A DNA stretch of 64,000 bases. It comes from a virus. Below, in pieces: positions 41,231 to 49,241 of this stretch. The notes below the pieces were generated by a model. That model searched no databases and was not told the DNA's origin. It worked only from the letters and a program-made list of their open reading frames with translations. Made by a program: the position numbers and the translations under genes. Location: the IMG/VR virus record IMGVR_UViG_3300031964_000005, positions 42,656-106,655 of that record, one strand, 5' to 3'. How positions within the stretch are numbered: the first letter of the stretch is position 1; every line of letters begins with the position of its first letter.

Positions 41231-41850
41231 TTGGTAGTACTCGGATTAACCATAGACACAAGTATATTATAAGGAACACCGTCTTGTATGCAACGCTCTA
41301 CATGCTCTGCATGATGCACTTCCATGAATCGGGTCTGCTGCGTCACCACTTCACCGGCGGAATTCTTAAATGTTATGTCAACATCGGTAAAGAAGGGTGC
41401 TTCTTTATTCTCAGTTAAGACTGTGCCTAACGTCTTAATACTGAAACCTAAGACTCTAGTGTTTGGTGCCAAATTGAATTGCTGTTTCGCTACAGATTCT
41501 TCTTTCTCTGCGGACGTCGAGGAATACAAATCTGTAGCATCCCGTTCGGTTTCATTCGCGTGGCTTACTTGGTTTTCTACAGCAGCTAGCTTACGTTCAG
41601 TCACTTTCAATTTTTCTTGTGCTACCGCCAGTTTTTCTGTTAACTGCTTGATTACATATTCATTAAGTGTCGAAATTGGGTTTAGAATCGATTCGTTGAC
41701 CAGCTCGTTATTAATCTGAATAAGTAACTGTTCTGCTGTCCCATAGGACAAGATGAGTGTCAGTTCATCATCCAAATCATCAACACCATTGATTTCTATT
41801 TGACGTTGTTTCATTCTTCGTTTGCAGCTAGTGCTTTTAAGATAGATCAT
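41227..41850 (-). CDS. coiled-coil protein with C-terminal domain
   Basis: This 207-residue protein has a long coiled coil (QLTEKLAVAQEKLKVTERKL) in the middle and a ~75-residue C-terminal domain (FSIKTLGTVLTENKEAPFF ... VPYNILVSMVNP). The same layout occurs in the 43067 gene, so they are probably paralogues. GGAG precedes the ATG. No function is recognised. Confidence 0.62.
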   Translation of the reverse strand: MIYLKSTSCKRRMKQRQIEINGVDDLDDELTLILSYGTAEQLLIQINNELVNESILNPISTLNEYVIKQLTEKLAVAQEKLKVTERKLAAVENQVSHANETERDATDLYSSTSAEKEESVAKQQFNLAPNTRVLGFSIKTLGTVLTENKEAPFFTDVDITFKNSAGEVVTQQTRFMEVHHAEHVERCIQDGVPYNILVSMVNPSTTK

Positions 41851-41861
41851 GATCCAGCTCC

Positions 41862-42248
41862 TTATTTAACTAATGATTTTGCATGTTCGATCACTTTAGT
41901 ACCTATGGCGTTAAGTTTCAATATCTCTACATGAATCATAAGCCCTAAATTAGGAGGTAACGTCAGCTCGTAACGGACTCGACCGAACTCGAAGTCTCTA
42001 CGTTTAAAGCACGTATCGCTCCCCCTCTTCTCGTATGCAATCGTCCCATTGATTAGGCCTGCAACGTGACGCACCAACGCTAATTCTTTGTCGCCAGGAC
42101 TTTGGGACTCAGTAGTCCAGGGAGCCAACACAATTTCTACACACTCGTAGTTCAAGGGTCTCATGAACGCGGAATAGCCAATGAATGGGAATTTGTCACT
42201 AATCAATTTCCAAGCCATATCTAATGCTGGGTGCAAACGTGAGAGCAT
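41862..42248 (-). CDS. hypothetical protein
   Basis: This 128-residue alpha/beta protein is unrecognised (FIGYSAFMRPLNYECVEIVL). It lies between the two coiled-coil paralogue genes. Confidence 0.6.
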   Translation of the reverse strand: MLSRLHPALDMAWKLISDKFPFIGYSAFMRPLNYECVEIVLAPWTTESQSPGDKELALVRHVAGLINGTIAYEKRGSDTCFKRRDFEFGRVRYELTLPPNLGLMIHVEILKLNAIGTKVIEHAKSLVK

Positions 42249-42287
42249 GGATTAGCCTCGGTTGAGTGTTGGGGACTTAAACTTTTA

Positions 42288-42686
42288 TCAGGGCAGATTC
42301 CACGTGGTTACGGTCTCGCACTTAGGAACCACATGAGTTCCACCTTTAATAACCAACAGCCCATTGAAGCCACCCGCACTGTTGTTTAAGTTCAGGTCGT
42401 TTGGCTCGACGACTTGTGCAGTTCCCCAACAATTTTCTTCAAGCCGGTTCTTCAGTTGCTTCCCCGTAAGATACCAGTGCTGAGTATTTAAACTACTGTG
42501 GGTCACCACAATTACGTGGTACATGTCTTCGTCCATGGCCGACCCTATGATTTCATCCGTTACAGTCTGCAAGCCCGCGCCTTCCTGGTTGTTCCCCGTA
42601 GGACTGAAGGACTTCAAGAGTTGGGCATCGAAATTGGTTGACGCCGTATTGTCGTCATCGCTCTCACCTTCTTTAATGATGTTCAT
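42288..42686 (-). CDS. hypothetical protein
   Basis: This 132-residue protein has an acidic N-terminus (EGESDDDNTAS) and a beta-rich C-terminal domain (YHVIVVTHSSLNTQHWYLTG). No family is recognised. It follows the 42690 gene by 3 nt. Confidence 0.6.
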   Translation of the reverse strand: MNIIKEGESDDDNTASTNFDAQLLKSFSPTGNNQEGAGLQTVTDEIIGSAMDEDMYHVIVVTHSSLNTQHWYLTGKQLKNRLEENCWGTAQVVEPNDLNLNNSAGGFNGLLVIKGGTHVVPKCETVTTWNLP

Positions 42687-42689
42687 GAA

Positions 42690-43070
42690 TTAGTACTCCG
42701 GTCTATTGATAGCTGTTCTTGAGACTGGCGTCGAGTGATAGATGCATTGGTACACTGCGTCCTCTGGTGTTGAAGCCCTGGCTGCCCCAACAGGGAACCC
42801 GTCAATCGTGTGCGAGGTGGCAACCCATTGATATTCGTAAGTGTAGGCGTCTGGACTTGCGACCCTAGCTTCATAGGTCAACGACATATGAGCTTTCTCT
42901 ATCCATGCACTTAGACTACGACCAAAGAATTCAGATCTCTTCTCACGTTCCTTTTGGTTGGCTTGTCCCTCAGTGGCCGGCTCAGCCCCAGCGAATCCGA
43001 TGCTACCGGTGAACGACGTCATCGAATCGGCGTCAAACACAGCGTGCTCCTTCGATTTCTTGAAGGTCAT
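42690..43070 (-). CDS. hypothetical protein
   Basis: This 126-residue protein is unrecognised (AYTYEYQWVATSHTIDGFPV, then ASTPEDAVYQCIYH). The C-terminal half resembles small beta-alpha domains that end in a helix carrying a conserved Ala-rich face. It overlaps the coiled-coil gene upstream by 4 nt. Confidence 0.6.
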   Translation of the reverse strand: MTFKKSKEHAVFDADSMTSFTGSIGFAGAEPATEGQANQKEREKRSEFFGRSLSAWIEKAHMSLTYEARVASPDAYTYEYQWVATSHTIDGFPVGAARASTPEDAVYQCIYHSTPVSRTAINRPEY

Positions 43071-43663
43071 AGTTTCGACTCCAACATAGATACCATTGTC
43101 AAATAAGCTATACGTTTATCAATAAATTCTACTTCCTTATCTACACCGCTATCTTTTTCTATGTTGAAGAAACGGACCCTTCGTGGTTCCTCAGCGTCAC
43201 ATGAGGATACTAGCAAATCAGCAAACAAAATATGTTCGAATTCATCTTCAATAGCCTCTATGGTGCCAACTGAAATGACATCGAAGCCTATGATACTTGA
43301 GTTTTCAGCTAGGCTGTACTTACGGTGCTGACCTTCTGAGGTTTCGTCAATTGTTTTATTAGCCTCGGCCAGTTCTTGACGAGTCAGTGCAAGCATTAGC
43401 TGACTGCTCTTAAGCTCATCATTGGTATCAGCAAGTTCTTCCTGAATCTGAGTATTGACTTGACCCAACTCAAGAATTTCTTTCCGAAGTTCTGCTATCT
43501 TAGACTCAAGTTGGCGTTCACTCACAGCGTTTAAGCTTGTCTGAAGCTTCTGGTATAGGTCAAAGGCTTGTCCGTTATTGAGACTGTAGGTAGTTCCGTC
43601 AATACCGTTTTCGGCGCATACACCAATAATTTCTTTGGGTAGATTAAGAAAGAAAGTGGTCAT
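43067..43663 (-). CDS. coiled-coil protein, paralogue of 41227 gene
   Basis: This 198-residue protein has a long coiled coil (RQLESKIAELRKEILELGQV) and a C-terminal ~80-residue domain with IIGFDVISVGTIEAIEDEF and KRIAYLTMVSMLES. The arrangement matches the 41227 gene (GFSIKTLGTVLTE; NILVSMV). The function is unknown. Confidence 0.62.
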   Translation of the reverse strand: MTTFFLNLPKEIIGVCAENGIDGTTYSLNNGQAFDLYQKLQTSLNAVSERQLESKIAELRKEILELGQVNTQIQEELADTNDELKSSQLMLALTRQELAEANKTIDETSEGQHRKYSLAENSSIIGFDVISVGTIEAIEDEFEHILFADLLVSSCDAEEPRRVRFFNIEKDSGVDKEVEFIDKRIAYLTMVSMLESKL

Positions 43664-43666
43664 GAA

Positions 43667-44302
43667 TTATTCCTTATAAGTATCAAGAATATACTGAGCG
43701 GTATCCCGACTACAGAAGATACCAAACCTATCATCCGAGATTGCGACCAAACGCCGCGGGTAGTCTACACCCAAGGCAAACAACGTTAGTTTTGTCTTCT
43801 CACCTTCTACCACATGATCTTGGATTACAGATTTTATGTTCAAGGTCTTAACATGGTCAATCATGCGTTGGAGCTCCGGTAGGTTATGAGCATTCCCAGC
43901 CATAGTATCTCTAATCTTTAGTCCCAACATTTCTGAGGCTAGGGTCCCAACCTTACGCTCGTAACCAGATGATAGAGCACCTACGCGTGTGAACTCGTCA
44001 TCAACTGTTCGCAGTTGCAACTTGGGATCCAACACCACTTCTAGGTCTTCGGCTTCCGGGTGCATGAATGACATGAGTTCTGCATTAGTCCAGGCTTGAC
44101 GTATGTGATCTATATTTACTACTTCGAGCAACGCCAGTGACATTTGGCAGAAATTCAAGAGTTTATTCAAATCGTCTTCAACAACTGATCCTTTTTGAAT
44201 GTTGCGTAGAACCCGTACCACGTTCTTGCGGTAGGTATCGACGTAGACACGGTGGTCCACGAAATTAGCGATAATGTTTTTCTTTTTATTTGGGGCAGGC
44301 AT
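43667..44302 (-). CDS. hypothetical protein
   Basis: This protein of about 211 residues is mostly helical, with a Lys/Asn-rich start (NKKKNIIANFVDHRVYVDTY). GAGG supports the ATG at 44302. A TAGTAAATA motif is inside the gene at 44113-44121. No family is recognised. Confidence 0.6.
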   Translation of the reverse strand: MPAPNKKKNIIANFVDHRVYVDTYRKNVVRVLRNIQKGSVVEDDLNKLLNFCQMSLALLEVVNIDHIRQAWTNAELMSFMHPEAEDLEVVLDPKLQLRTVDDEFTRVGALSSGYERKVGTLASEMLGLKIRDTMAGNAHNLPELQRMIDHVKTLNIKSVIQDHVVEGEKTKLTLFALGVDYPRRLVAISDDRFGIFCSRDTAQYILDTYKE

Positions 44303-44313
44303 AGAAGGTGTCC

Positions 44314-44859
44314 TCAATAGTCACGTTCGAAAACTATGTCTTTGTATTTACTGGTTAGTACATCAGGTTCAGCCTGGATTGTCAGCATAATGTGGTTCAC
44401 GGGCTGTACGAGGGTGAACCAAACATTCATTGGATGATGGGTTCTGCCCACAAGACAACGGGCTGCCTGTCTTAGTTTACGTCGTGGTTTGTGAGGACCT
44501 TGACGCCAAGTCTCCAGGCCCAGGACCCAGTCATCGACTGGGTGCCAGCTAAGGGCCCCTGTAGAAAGCTCAGTACGTAGTTCCTGCACTTGGTTGTGTT
44601 TCGTGAGCCTAGTCCTCGTCACCCTATAGATTTCGCCAGGGACAACGTTGTATCCCACGAGTTGTTTCTGCTCAATCAAGGAATCAAGATAAGTAGTGCA
44701 AGTCTCAACTGTTGAGGTTCGTTCTGCTATACCAGTTGATTTACCAATAGTTGGCTCCAATGCCAATGCAAATGAGTCATAAATAGAGGACCGGAGCTCT
44801 TTTGGAGTGCTCTTCTGGAATACCAAATTAAGATCGTAATTCACCTTGATATCACTCAT
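44314..44859 (-). CDS. hypothetical protein
   Basis: This 181-residue protein is unrecognised. It is basic in the middle (RQGPHKPRRKLRQAARCLVG) and beta-rich at the C-terminus. It overlaps the gene upstream by 8 nt. Confidence 0.6.
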   Translation of the reverse strand: MSDIKVNYDLNLVFQKSTPKELRSSIYDSFALALEPTIGKSTGIAERTSTVETCTTYLDSLIEQKQLVGYNVVPGEIYRVTRTRLTKHNQVQELRTELSTGALSWHPVDDWVLGLETWRQGPHKPRRKLRQAARCLVGRTHHPMNVWFTLVQPVNHIMLTIQAEPDVLTSKYKDIVFERDY

Positions 44860-45268
44860 ATTTGATCCTAGCGTTTTTTAGATTGATACCTAGTCTCAAG
44901 GCCCAGTCTTCGTCTTGAGCACCTGGGACAAATGGCAGTATTAGGTCGGGACCACAAGGTACGTACAGTTTATGTTCCGAAATTTCGACCTTATAAATAT
45001 TACGCCCAAGGTCTTTGTCATAGGAGTCACTAATAAAAAGATCGAAACCAAATCTCAGGTCAGGGTTGCAGCCATCAATAATTTGTACAAAAATGAAGCC
45101 CGTCCAAAAGCCAGTAAAATACTTGAAACCGTCGTCACGCATAGAGTCATAAACGAAATTTTGTATAATAGGCGTTATCGAATCAAGCGTAATTTCCGCA
45201 CAGGTGCCAGCCAAATCATTGAGGCCACCATATTCACTGTGACCTTGATAAATGAAGACTAGGTACAT
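44852..45268 (-). CDS. hypothetical protein
   Basis: This 138-residue protein is unrecognised, beta-rich and hydrophobic at the start (MYLVFIYQGHSEYGGLND). It overlaps the paralogue-family gene upstream by 10 nt. Confidence 0.6.
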   Translation of the reverse strand: MYLVFIYQGHSEYGGLNDLAGTCAEITLDSITPIIQNFVYDSMRDDGFKYFTGFWTGFIFVQIIDGCNPDLRFGFDLFISDSYDKDLGRNIYKVEISEHKLYVPCGPDLILPFVPGAQDEDWALRLGINLKNARIKYE

Positions 45269-46062
45269 GGTTCGTCTCCCAGACTGTTGACCAAGACCTG
45301 ATGTTTTGTCATTACAGCTAGCAACCGGAACAGGGTATCGCGTTCAAAACGCCAATGCTCGATGAAGGCTAGTTCAACTTCAAGGTCTGAGCTTGTGGGA
45401 CCTATAATCAGTAGTCGACCAGAGGATGCCCATCCAGCTAAATTGGTTAAAGACCAGCGTCCAAAATATTTGAACAAGGTTTCATCTAAATCATTAGTCA
45501 GCGTATTACCAGTGCGTCGTCCCTCGGATGCGAAATACAGCTTTTTCACCGTTTCCCGTTCTTCAATAGTTGCCCTATTCGCTAACTCACGTTCAAAATA
45601 ATTAAAACAGGTCGTGATCTTGGCTTGAATTTCTTCATCCGGCTTGATGCCTGAGGTTTTCAAAAAAGTAGCCCATATTTTTGACAGCCGGATACTGGCT
45701 AATTTCCAGAACAAGGGTTCCAGGTCAATACCCACAGGAATAGCTTCACGAAGCTTAACATGAAAGACTTCGCGTTCACCCTCCGGAAGTCCTTCGAAAA
45801 TATCGTCGTTCAAGTAGACGAGCCACATGGGCCAGCCAGCGCTTTCAGCTACTATAGTATGAGGTAATTCTGATTCAGGTGCAAAACTCCAATCGTGTTT
45901 AATATCCTGGGCCATGCACCCTACACTGCAACCTTTGAATTTTTGCCATTCGAATTGACCGTACGTATTGGCAACTAATTGGTCCTGTGCCAGATGCTTC
46001 TTAGCCAAGGCTACGTGGAAATCTTTGACTTTGGGGTCGTTGTGGTAGGACAGAATTTTGGA
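45259..46062 (-). CDS. hypothetical protein, paralogue of 62417 gene
   Basis: This protein of about 267 residues aligns over its first 140 residues with the product of 62417-63166 on the other strand: SYHNDPKVKDFHVALAKKHL, GCSVGCMAQDI, AGWPMWLVYLNDDIFEGLP, FHVKLREAIPVGIDLEP. A conserved GCxxGCMAxDI suggests a metal or redox site. The C-terminal part lacks the Ala/Ser/Trp repeats of the other copy but keeps its final WRFERDTLFRLL. The ATG at 46062 matches the paralogue's start. The function is unknown. Confidence 0.68.
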   Translation of the reverse strand, partial: SKILSYHNDPKVKDFHVALAKKHLAQDQLVANTYGQFEWQKFKGCSVGCMAQDIKHDWSFAPESELPHTIVAESAGWPMWLVYLNDDIFEGLPEGEREVFHVKLREAIPVGIDLEPLFWKLASIRLSKIWATFLKTSGIKPDEEIQAKITTCFNYFERELANRATIEERETVKKLYFASEGRRTGNTLTNDLDETLFKYFGRWSLTNLAGWASSGRLLIIGPTSSDLEVELAFIEHWRFERDTLFRLLAVMTKHQVLVNSLGDEPCT

Positions 46063-46066
46063 CATT

Positions 46067-46264
46067 TTAGGCTCGGTGAGAATTGCAGAATTTGAAAATG
46101 GCTTGACAGGCACTGCAAGTTACTGACTCGTCAGTGTATTCGCCAGAAGTACTGCCTAAAAAGTCTGTAATTCCACAGAGCGTGACGTTTCCCATAAGTG
46201 ACTCAGACTCGTAATGCACCAAGTCTTCGTCGGGTTCCGTGATACATGGCATTTTCGGTTTCAT
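46067..46264 (-). CDS. small zinc-binding protein
   Basis: This 65-residue protein has CSACQAIFKFCNSH at its C-terminus (C-x2-C ... C-x2-H) and another Cys in NVTLCGITDFLG, consistent with a zinc knuckle. I chose the ATG at 46264 after GGAAAGGAAAG; a longer in-frame reading would overlap the DUF262 gene. Confidence 0.6.
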   Translation of the reverse strand: MKPKMPCITEPDEDLVHYESESLMGNVTLCGITDFLGSTSGEYTDESVTCSACQAIFKFCNSHRA

Positions 46265-46295
46265 GACTTTCTTTCCTTTCCTTTTCGTTAGGTCT

Positions 46296-46874
46296 TCAAT
46301 TCTTGGAGACCGCACGTTCACTTTCAAGGTGGGCAGTTCCACCGAAATTACGACGATTGTAAATCTCGCACAACTCTGTTTCTGTCCAAACATCGACAGT
46401 GCTGCGTGCAAACAAGGTATGAGCAAACCGCCGACGTTCAAGCAGTCCTAAGTCAGACCAAATACGCAATTTTCCTTGACTATCAGGCACTGCCAGTTGA
46501 TCCGTAATGAATCGTTCAATGGTGAACAGTCGTTGCTGACCGTCAAGCAGTATATTGCTGAATTTGTCAAAATGTTGGTTATCGGTCATACGCCAATTAT
46601 TGACCATATAGCTGGAAAGGTCTAGGCCCCGCCACATGCTGTCGATGAACGCCCGTTGTTGATGTAGGCTCCATTTAAAGGCACGCTGCCAACTAGGCAA
46701 AGGAAACCCCATAACAAAGCGATCAGCCCAAGGATACATATAATGTTCTTCGTCTAGCTGATTAAGAGTCAGAATCAAGGCTCCCGTGTCCATAGCGCTA
46801 GGTTTTGATTGAACATCTGTGCTCGGCATCTTCACCTTACTGTTCGAATTTAAATTATCGCGCAGATGATCCAT
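46296..46874 (-). CDS. DUF262 (ParB/Srx-fold) domain protein
   Basis: This 192-residue protein has the DUF262 core: PLPSWQRAFKWSLHQQRAFID near residue 58 (family: PxYQRxxVW) and SNILLDGQQRLFTIERFI near 108 (family: LDGQQRxxT). In GmrSD-type restriction systems and ParB-like nucleases this fold binds nucleotide. The protein lacks the DUF1524 HNH nuclease of GmrSD, so it is either a DUF262-only enzyme, a decoy or an antagonist. ACGAAAAGGA precedes the start, resembling the leaders of the small early genes next door. Confidence 0.75.
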   Translation of the reverse strand: MDHLRDNLNSNSKVKMPSTDVQSKPSAMDTGALILTLNQLDEEHYMYPWADRFVMGFPLPSWQRAFKWSLHQQRAFIDSMWRGLDLSSYMVNNWRMTDNQHFDKFSNILLDGQQRLFTIERFITDQLAVPDSQGKLRIWSDLGLLERRRFAHTLFARSTVDVWTETELCEIYNRRNFGGTAHLESERAVSKN

Positions 46875-46918
46875 GATATTATCCTTTTCGTTGGTCCTTC
46901 GTCATTTCGTCTCTCCTA

Positions 46919-47200
46919 TTAGTCAATCGCAGCCGGTTTAAGTCCGAGCTTTCCTAGCGCCCAAATCGTCTGCGGAATTTTATCAACTGCGCTGACCGGA
47001 CGTTCTTCAAATTCCGCTTGGGAAAGCATCACTTGATATGTTGGGAGAGCAGAAAGATTACGTCCGCTCACTGCGCGAAGTACAACGCCGGCATCAGTCT
47101 TGCTATACTCAACTTTAGTCATAATCAATCTATCGTTGACCCAGCATTCAAGACCGAGCGTGTAGCCGATGAATTTCTCTGTCTGTTGGATTGCGGTCAT
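46919..47200 (-). CDS. small early-type hypothetical protein
   Basis: This 93-residue protein is unrecognised (YTLGLECWVNDRLIMTKVEY). It is preceded by a strong sigma-70 promoter at 47248-47276, identical to the one before the 62417 gene, and by an AAAAGGAAG ribosome site. A dedicated strong promoter and small size are typical of early host-takeover genes. Confidence 0.65.
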   Translation of the reverse strand: MTAIQQTEKFIGYTLGLECWVNDRLIMTKVEYSKTDAGVVLRAVSGRNLSALPTYQVMLSQAEFEERPVSAVDKIPQTIWALGKLGLKPAAID

Positions 47201-47233
47201 TTTGTTCTTCCTTTTCGTTGGGTTATTTGATTC

Positions 47234-47287
47234 AGTGCAGTGATTCCAGTATAGCTCAACTTAACGATGGTGCCAACAATTATTTTA
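47234..47287 (-). promoter_or_regulatory. sigma-70 promoter with TTGGCACC element; 54-bp repeat copy
   Basis: On the minus strand, -35 TTGGCA (47271-47276) and -10 TATACT (47248-47253) are 17 nt apart. The whole 54-bp block is identical to 62337-62390 in opposite orientation. It drives the 93-residue gene. Confidence 0.8.
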
Positions 47288-47512
47288 GATAGGCCGCACG
47301 ATGTCATTGGACGTTTCACTTGAAGTCAGAATACGACCGCTACGATGCCATGCAGCAAGGACCCCCGTCTCGTGGACTCCAAGGTTCTTAAAGTCGGAGC
47401 TAGATGACAATGACATAATAGTCACGATTTCTCCACTCCTTGTCAAGTAGTCACCAAATTCATTAATCACTGAGGGGAGAAGGGTCAGGGGTGCAAAATA
47501 GGTATCAGTCAT
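47285..47512 (-). CDS. small early-type hypothetical protein
   Basis: This 75-residue protein is unrecognised. The leader CTAAAAGGAAGAACAAAATG is nearly the same as that of the next gene (46919), and its own promoter lies at 47553-47582. Confidence 0.62.
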   Translation of the reverse strand: MTDTYFAPLTLLPSVINEFGDYLTRSGEIVTIMSLSSSSDFKNLGVHETGVLAAWHRSGRILTSSETSNDIVRPI

Positions 47513-47552
47513 TTTGTTCTTCCTTTTAGTTGGATTTCAGCTCAAGGACTTC

Positions 47553-47582
47553 ACTATATACCTATTTTGCAGTTGGTGCCAA
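47553..47582 (-). promoter_or_regulatory. sigma-70 promoter with GTTGGCACCAAC palindrome
   Basis: On the minus strand -35 TTGGCA (47577-47582) and -10 TATAGT (47553-47558) or TATATA (47555-47560) are 18 or 16 nt apart. The -35 lies in the 12-bp palindrome GTTGGCACCAAC (47572-47583). It drives the 75-residue gene. Confidence 0.65.
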
Positions 47583-47587
47583 CTCTT

Positions 47588-48385
47588 TTATGCACGATGA
47601 ATCAGAAAAGGTGCTTCTTGAATTTCTCTGACAATTTCAGCCTTAGCTTCCTTTACGCGTTCAACGGCCAATTCATAGTATTTTGGATCCTGCTCTATGC
47701 CTATGAAATTTCTACCTGTATTGACACAAGCAATGCCGGTAGTACCTGAACCCATACAGTTGTCCAGTACTGTAGCACCATCAAGAGTATAAGTCTTGAT
47801 CAAGTATTCCATCAAGTCCACCGGCTTTTGAGTCGGGTGGACACTCTTGGAAGGATTGCTGAACTTCAGGACAGATGTTGGGTACCCAGACTAAGTCTGG
47901 GTATACGTAGCTTCAGGATTTTTACTACCTCTGGAAAAGGCACTGTCCTTGCCGCTATTTTTACAAATTTTGTTCACGTCATAAAGACCTTGAGGATAAT
48001 AAGGCATTCGTCTCAACGATTTATTAGCTGTAGTTCCACTAGAAAACACTAAAATATCTTCATGCTTCTTCATAGGTTTATTCTTAGCATTAAACATATC
48101 ACCAGCCGTGCTTTTCTCCCAAACCCAACAATATTTAAACCAATCGAAATTGGAATTTATTAATGCAGTGGTGAAAGGCTGACTAGCGGTTAAAACTAGC
48201 GGTGCCCGGTCCTTGATTATCCGCTTATATTGAGCCCATAGGGGTTCAAATGGAATTACCGAGTCCCAGGAACAGCCAGTCGTTCCATAGGGCAGGTCAC
48301 ACAAAATCAAGTCCACAGAATTATCAGGTATACGGGACATCAACTTCAAGCAGTCTCCGCGCATAAACTCAAGTTTGGGTCCCAT
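47588..48385 (-). pseudogene. DNA methyltransferase (beta class) with in-frame amber codon
   Basis: This is a 265-codon frame split by one TAG at 47891-47893. Before it: GDCLKLMSRIPDNSVDLILC, the catalytic motif DLPYGTTGCSWD and VLTASQPFTTALI. After it, in the same frame: YPTSVLKFSNPS, HPTQKPVDLMEYLI, the AdoMet loop VLDNCMGSGTTGIAC and IGIEQDPKYYELA. The order (catalytic motif first, AdoMet loop last) is beta class, methylating adenine N6 or cytosine N4. Each half alone would be inactive, so the gene is either broken, a read-through product or a sequencing artefact. The TAG sits at the centre of a 21-nt perfect inverted repeat. It is 2 nt from thyX. Confidence 0.75.
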
Positions 48386-48387
48386 AG

Positions 48388-49083
48388 TTAGAGTCCCAAC
48401 AAATGTTTCTTCATTGCTGCCACTGCTATAGGCACAATAGGCTCGATCAAAGCAAGCATAGCTTCTGCATAAACACGAATCTCTTTCTGTGCATGTTCGT
48501 GCAATCTGAGTTTCAAGAAGTGCATCAAGTTGTGAAGATCAATTGTACAGAACATATGGCTATAGGTGCCAACAGGAAGTACGGACCTAGCTAGCTCACG
48601 AGGGCAACCGGAAGCCAATAGTTCATGATAGACTTTGAACGAGGCTCGACCTGATTCTTTAATCATTGCGGCCAAGGCACCAGCGAATTCATGCTGATCA
48701 GTTGTTCGCATCTGCTTGTTACCATGAGCTTGCGTAGTGATGTCCTCCAGTTCCGGTACATAGAATTCTTCAGGCAGTTCTGAGTATCTGGCGGACACCT
48801 CGTTAATTGAAAAAGTACGATGTCTATGCCATTGACGAAAAACAAAGATGGGAGCTTTTACGTCGAATGTAAAGATCACGGACTCGAAAGGACTGGTATG
48901 TCGGTTCTTGACTAGATAGTCAATCAATTTAGCATCCTTACCTTCGTCCTCACCTGTGCGCCATTCTGCATCGTAGCTCACGCGTGCATTCCTCACCAAA
49001 GACAAGTCACTGCCCATGGACTCAACAAGTCGGACATGTCCGTGATCCAAGACTTTAATTTCGTTATGCGTCAATTTCGTCAT
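48388..49083 (-). CDS. thyX: FAD-dependent thymidylate synthase ThyX
   Basis: This 231-residue enzyme makes dTMP from dUMP using methylene-tetrahydrofolate and FAD. The diagnostic motif is RHRTFSINEVSARYSELP near residue 92 (RHR-x7-S), preceded by KNRHTSPFESVIFTFDVKAP. The C-terminal part has YSHMFCTIDLHNLMHFLKLR, containing the substrate-site Arg. Length matches typical ThyX. Together with the HAD proteins it supplies nucleotides for phage replication. Confidence 0.93.
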   Translation of the reverse strand: MTKLTHNEIKVLDHGHVRLVESMGSDLSLVRNARVSYDAEWRTGEDEGKDAKLIDYLVKNRHTSPFESVIFTFDVKAPIFVFRQWHRHRTFSINEVSARYSELPEEFYVPELEDITTQAHGNKQMRTTDQHEFAGALAAMIKESGRASFKVYHELLASGCPRELARSVLPVGTYSHMFCTIDLHNLMHFLKLRLHEHAQKEIRVYAEAMLALIEPIVPIAVAAMKKHLLGL

Positions 49084-49120
49084 TTATTTATTCCTTATAT
49101 TTAATTGGTGATTTTAAATA

Positions 49121-49157
49121 GGAAAAGCTCTAAAACTGGTGATTTTAGAGCTTTTCC
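49121..49157 (-). terminator. terminator-like hairpin
   Basis: A perfect 15-bp stem (GGAAAAGCTCTAAAA / TTTTAGAGCTTTTCC) closes a 7-nt loop. It lies between the RyR-protein gene and thyX, both leftward, and is followed on the minus strand by a T-rich stretch. The hairpin reads the same on either strand. Confidence 0.75.
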
Positions 49158-49160
49158 TTT

Positions 49161-49240
49161 GTTTATGTACAAATACCAAGGACCCCCAATTTAGGGTCGC
49201 CACGGGCCTTAAAAGGGCCTTAAAACAGCACGTGGCACGT
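49161..49240. repeat. 80-bp structured repeat, copy 1
   Basis: These 80 bp are nearly identical to 60308-60387 in the same orientation. They contain GGACCC...GGGTC, two tandem copies of GGGCCTTAAAA and an outer GCCACG/CGTGGC pairing. Differences between the copies are few, and both 11-bp units carry the same T/C change. The sequence is intergenic in both places. Confidence 0.85.
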
Positions 49241-49241
49241 A

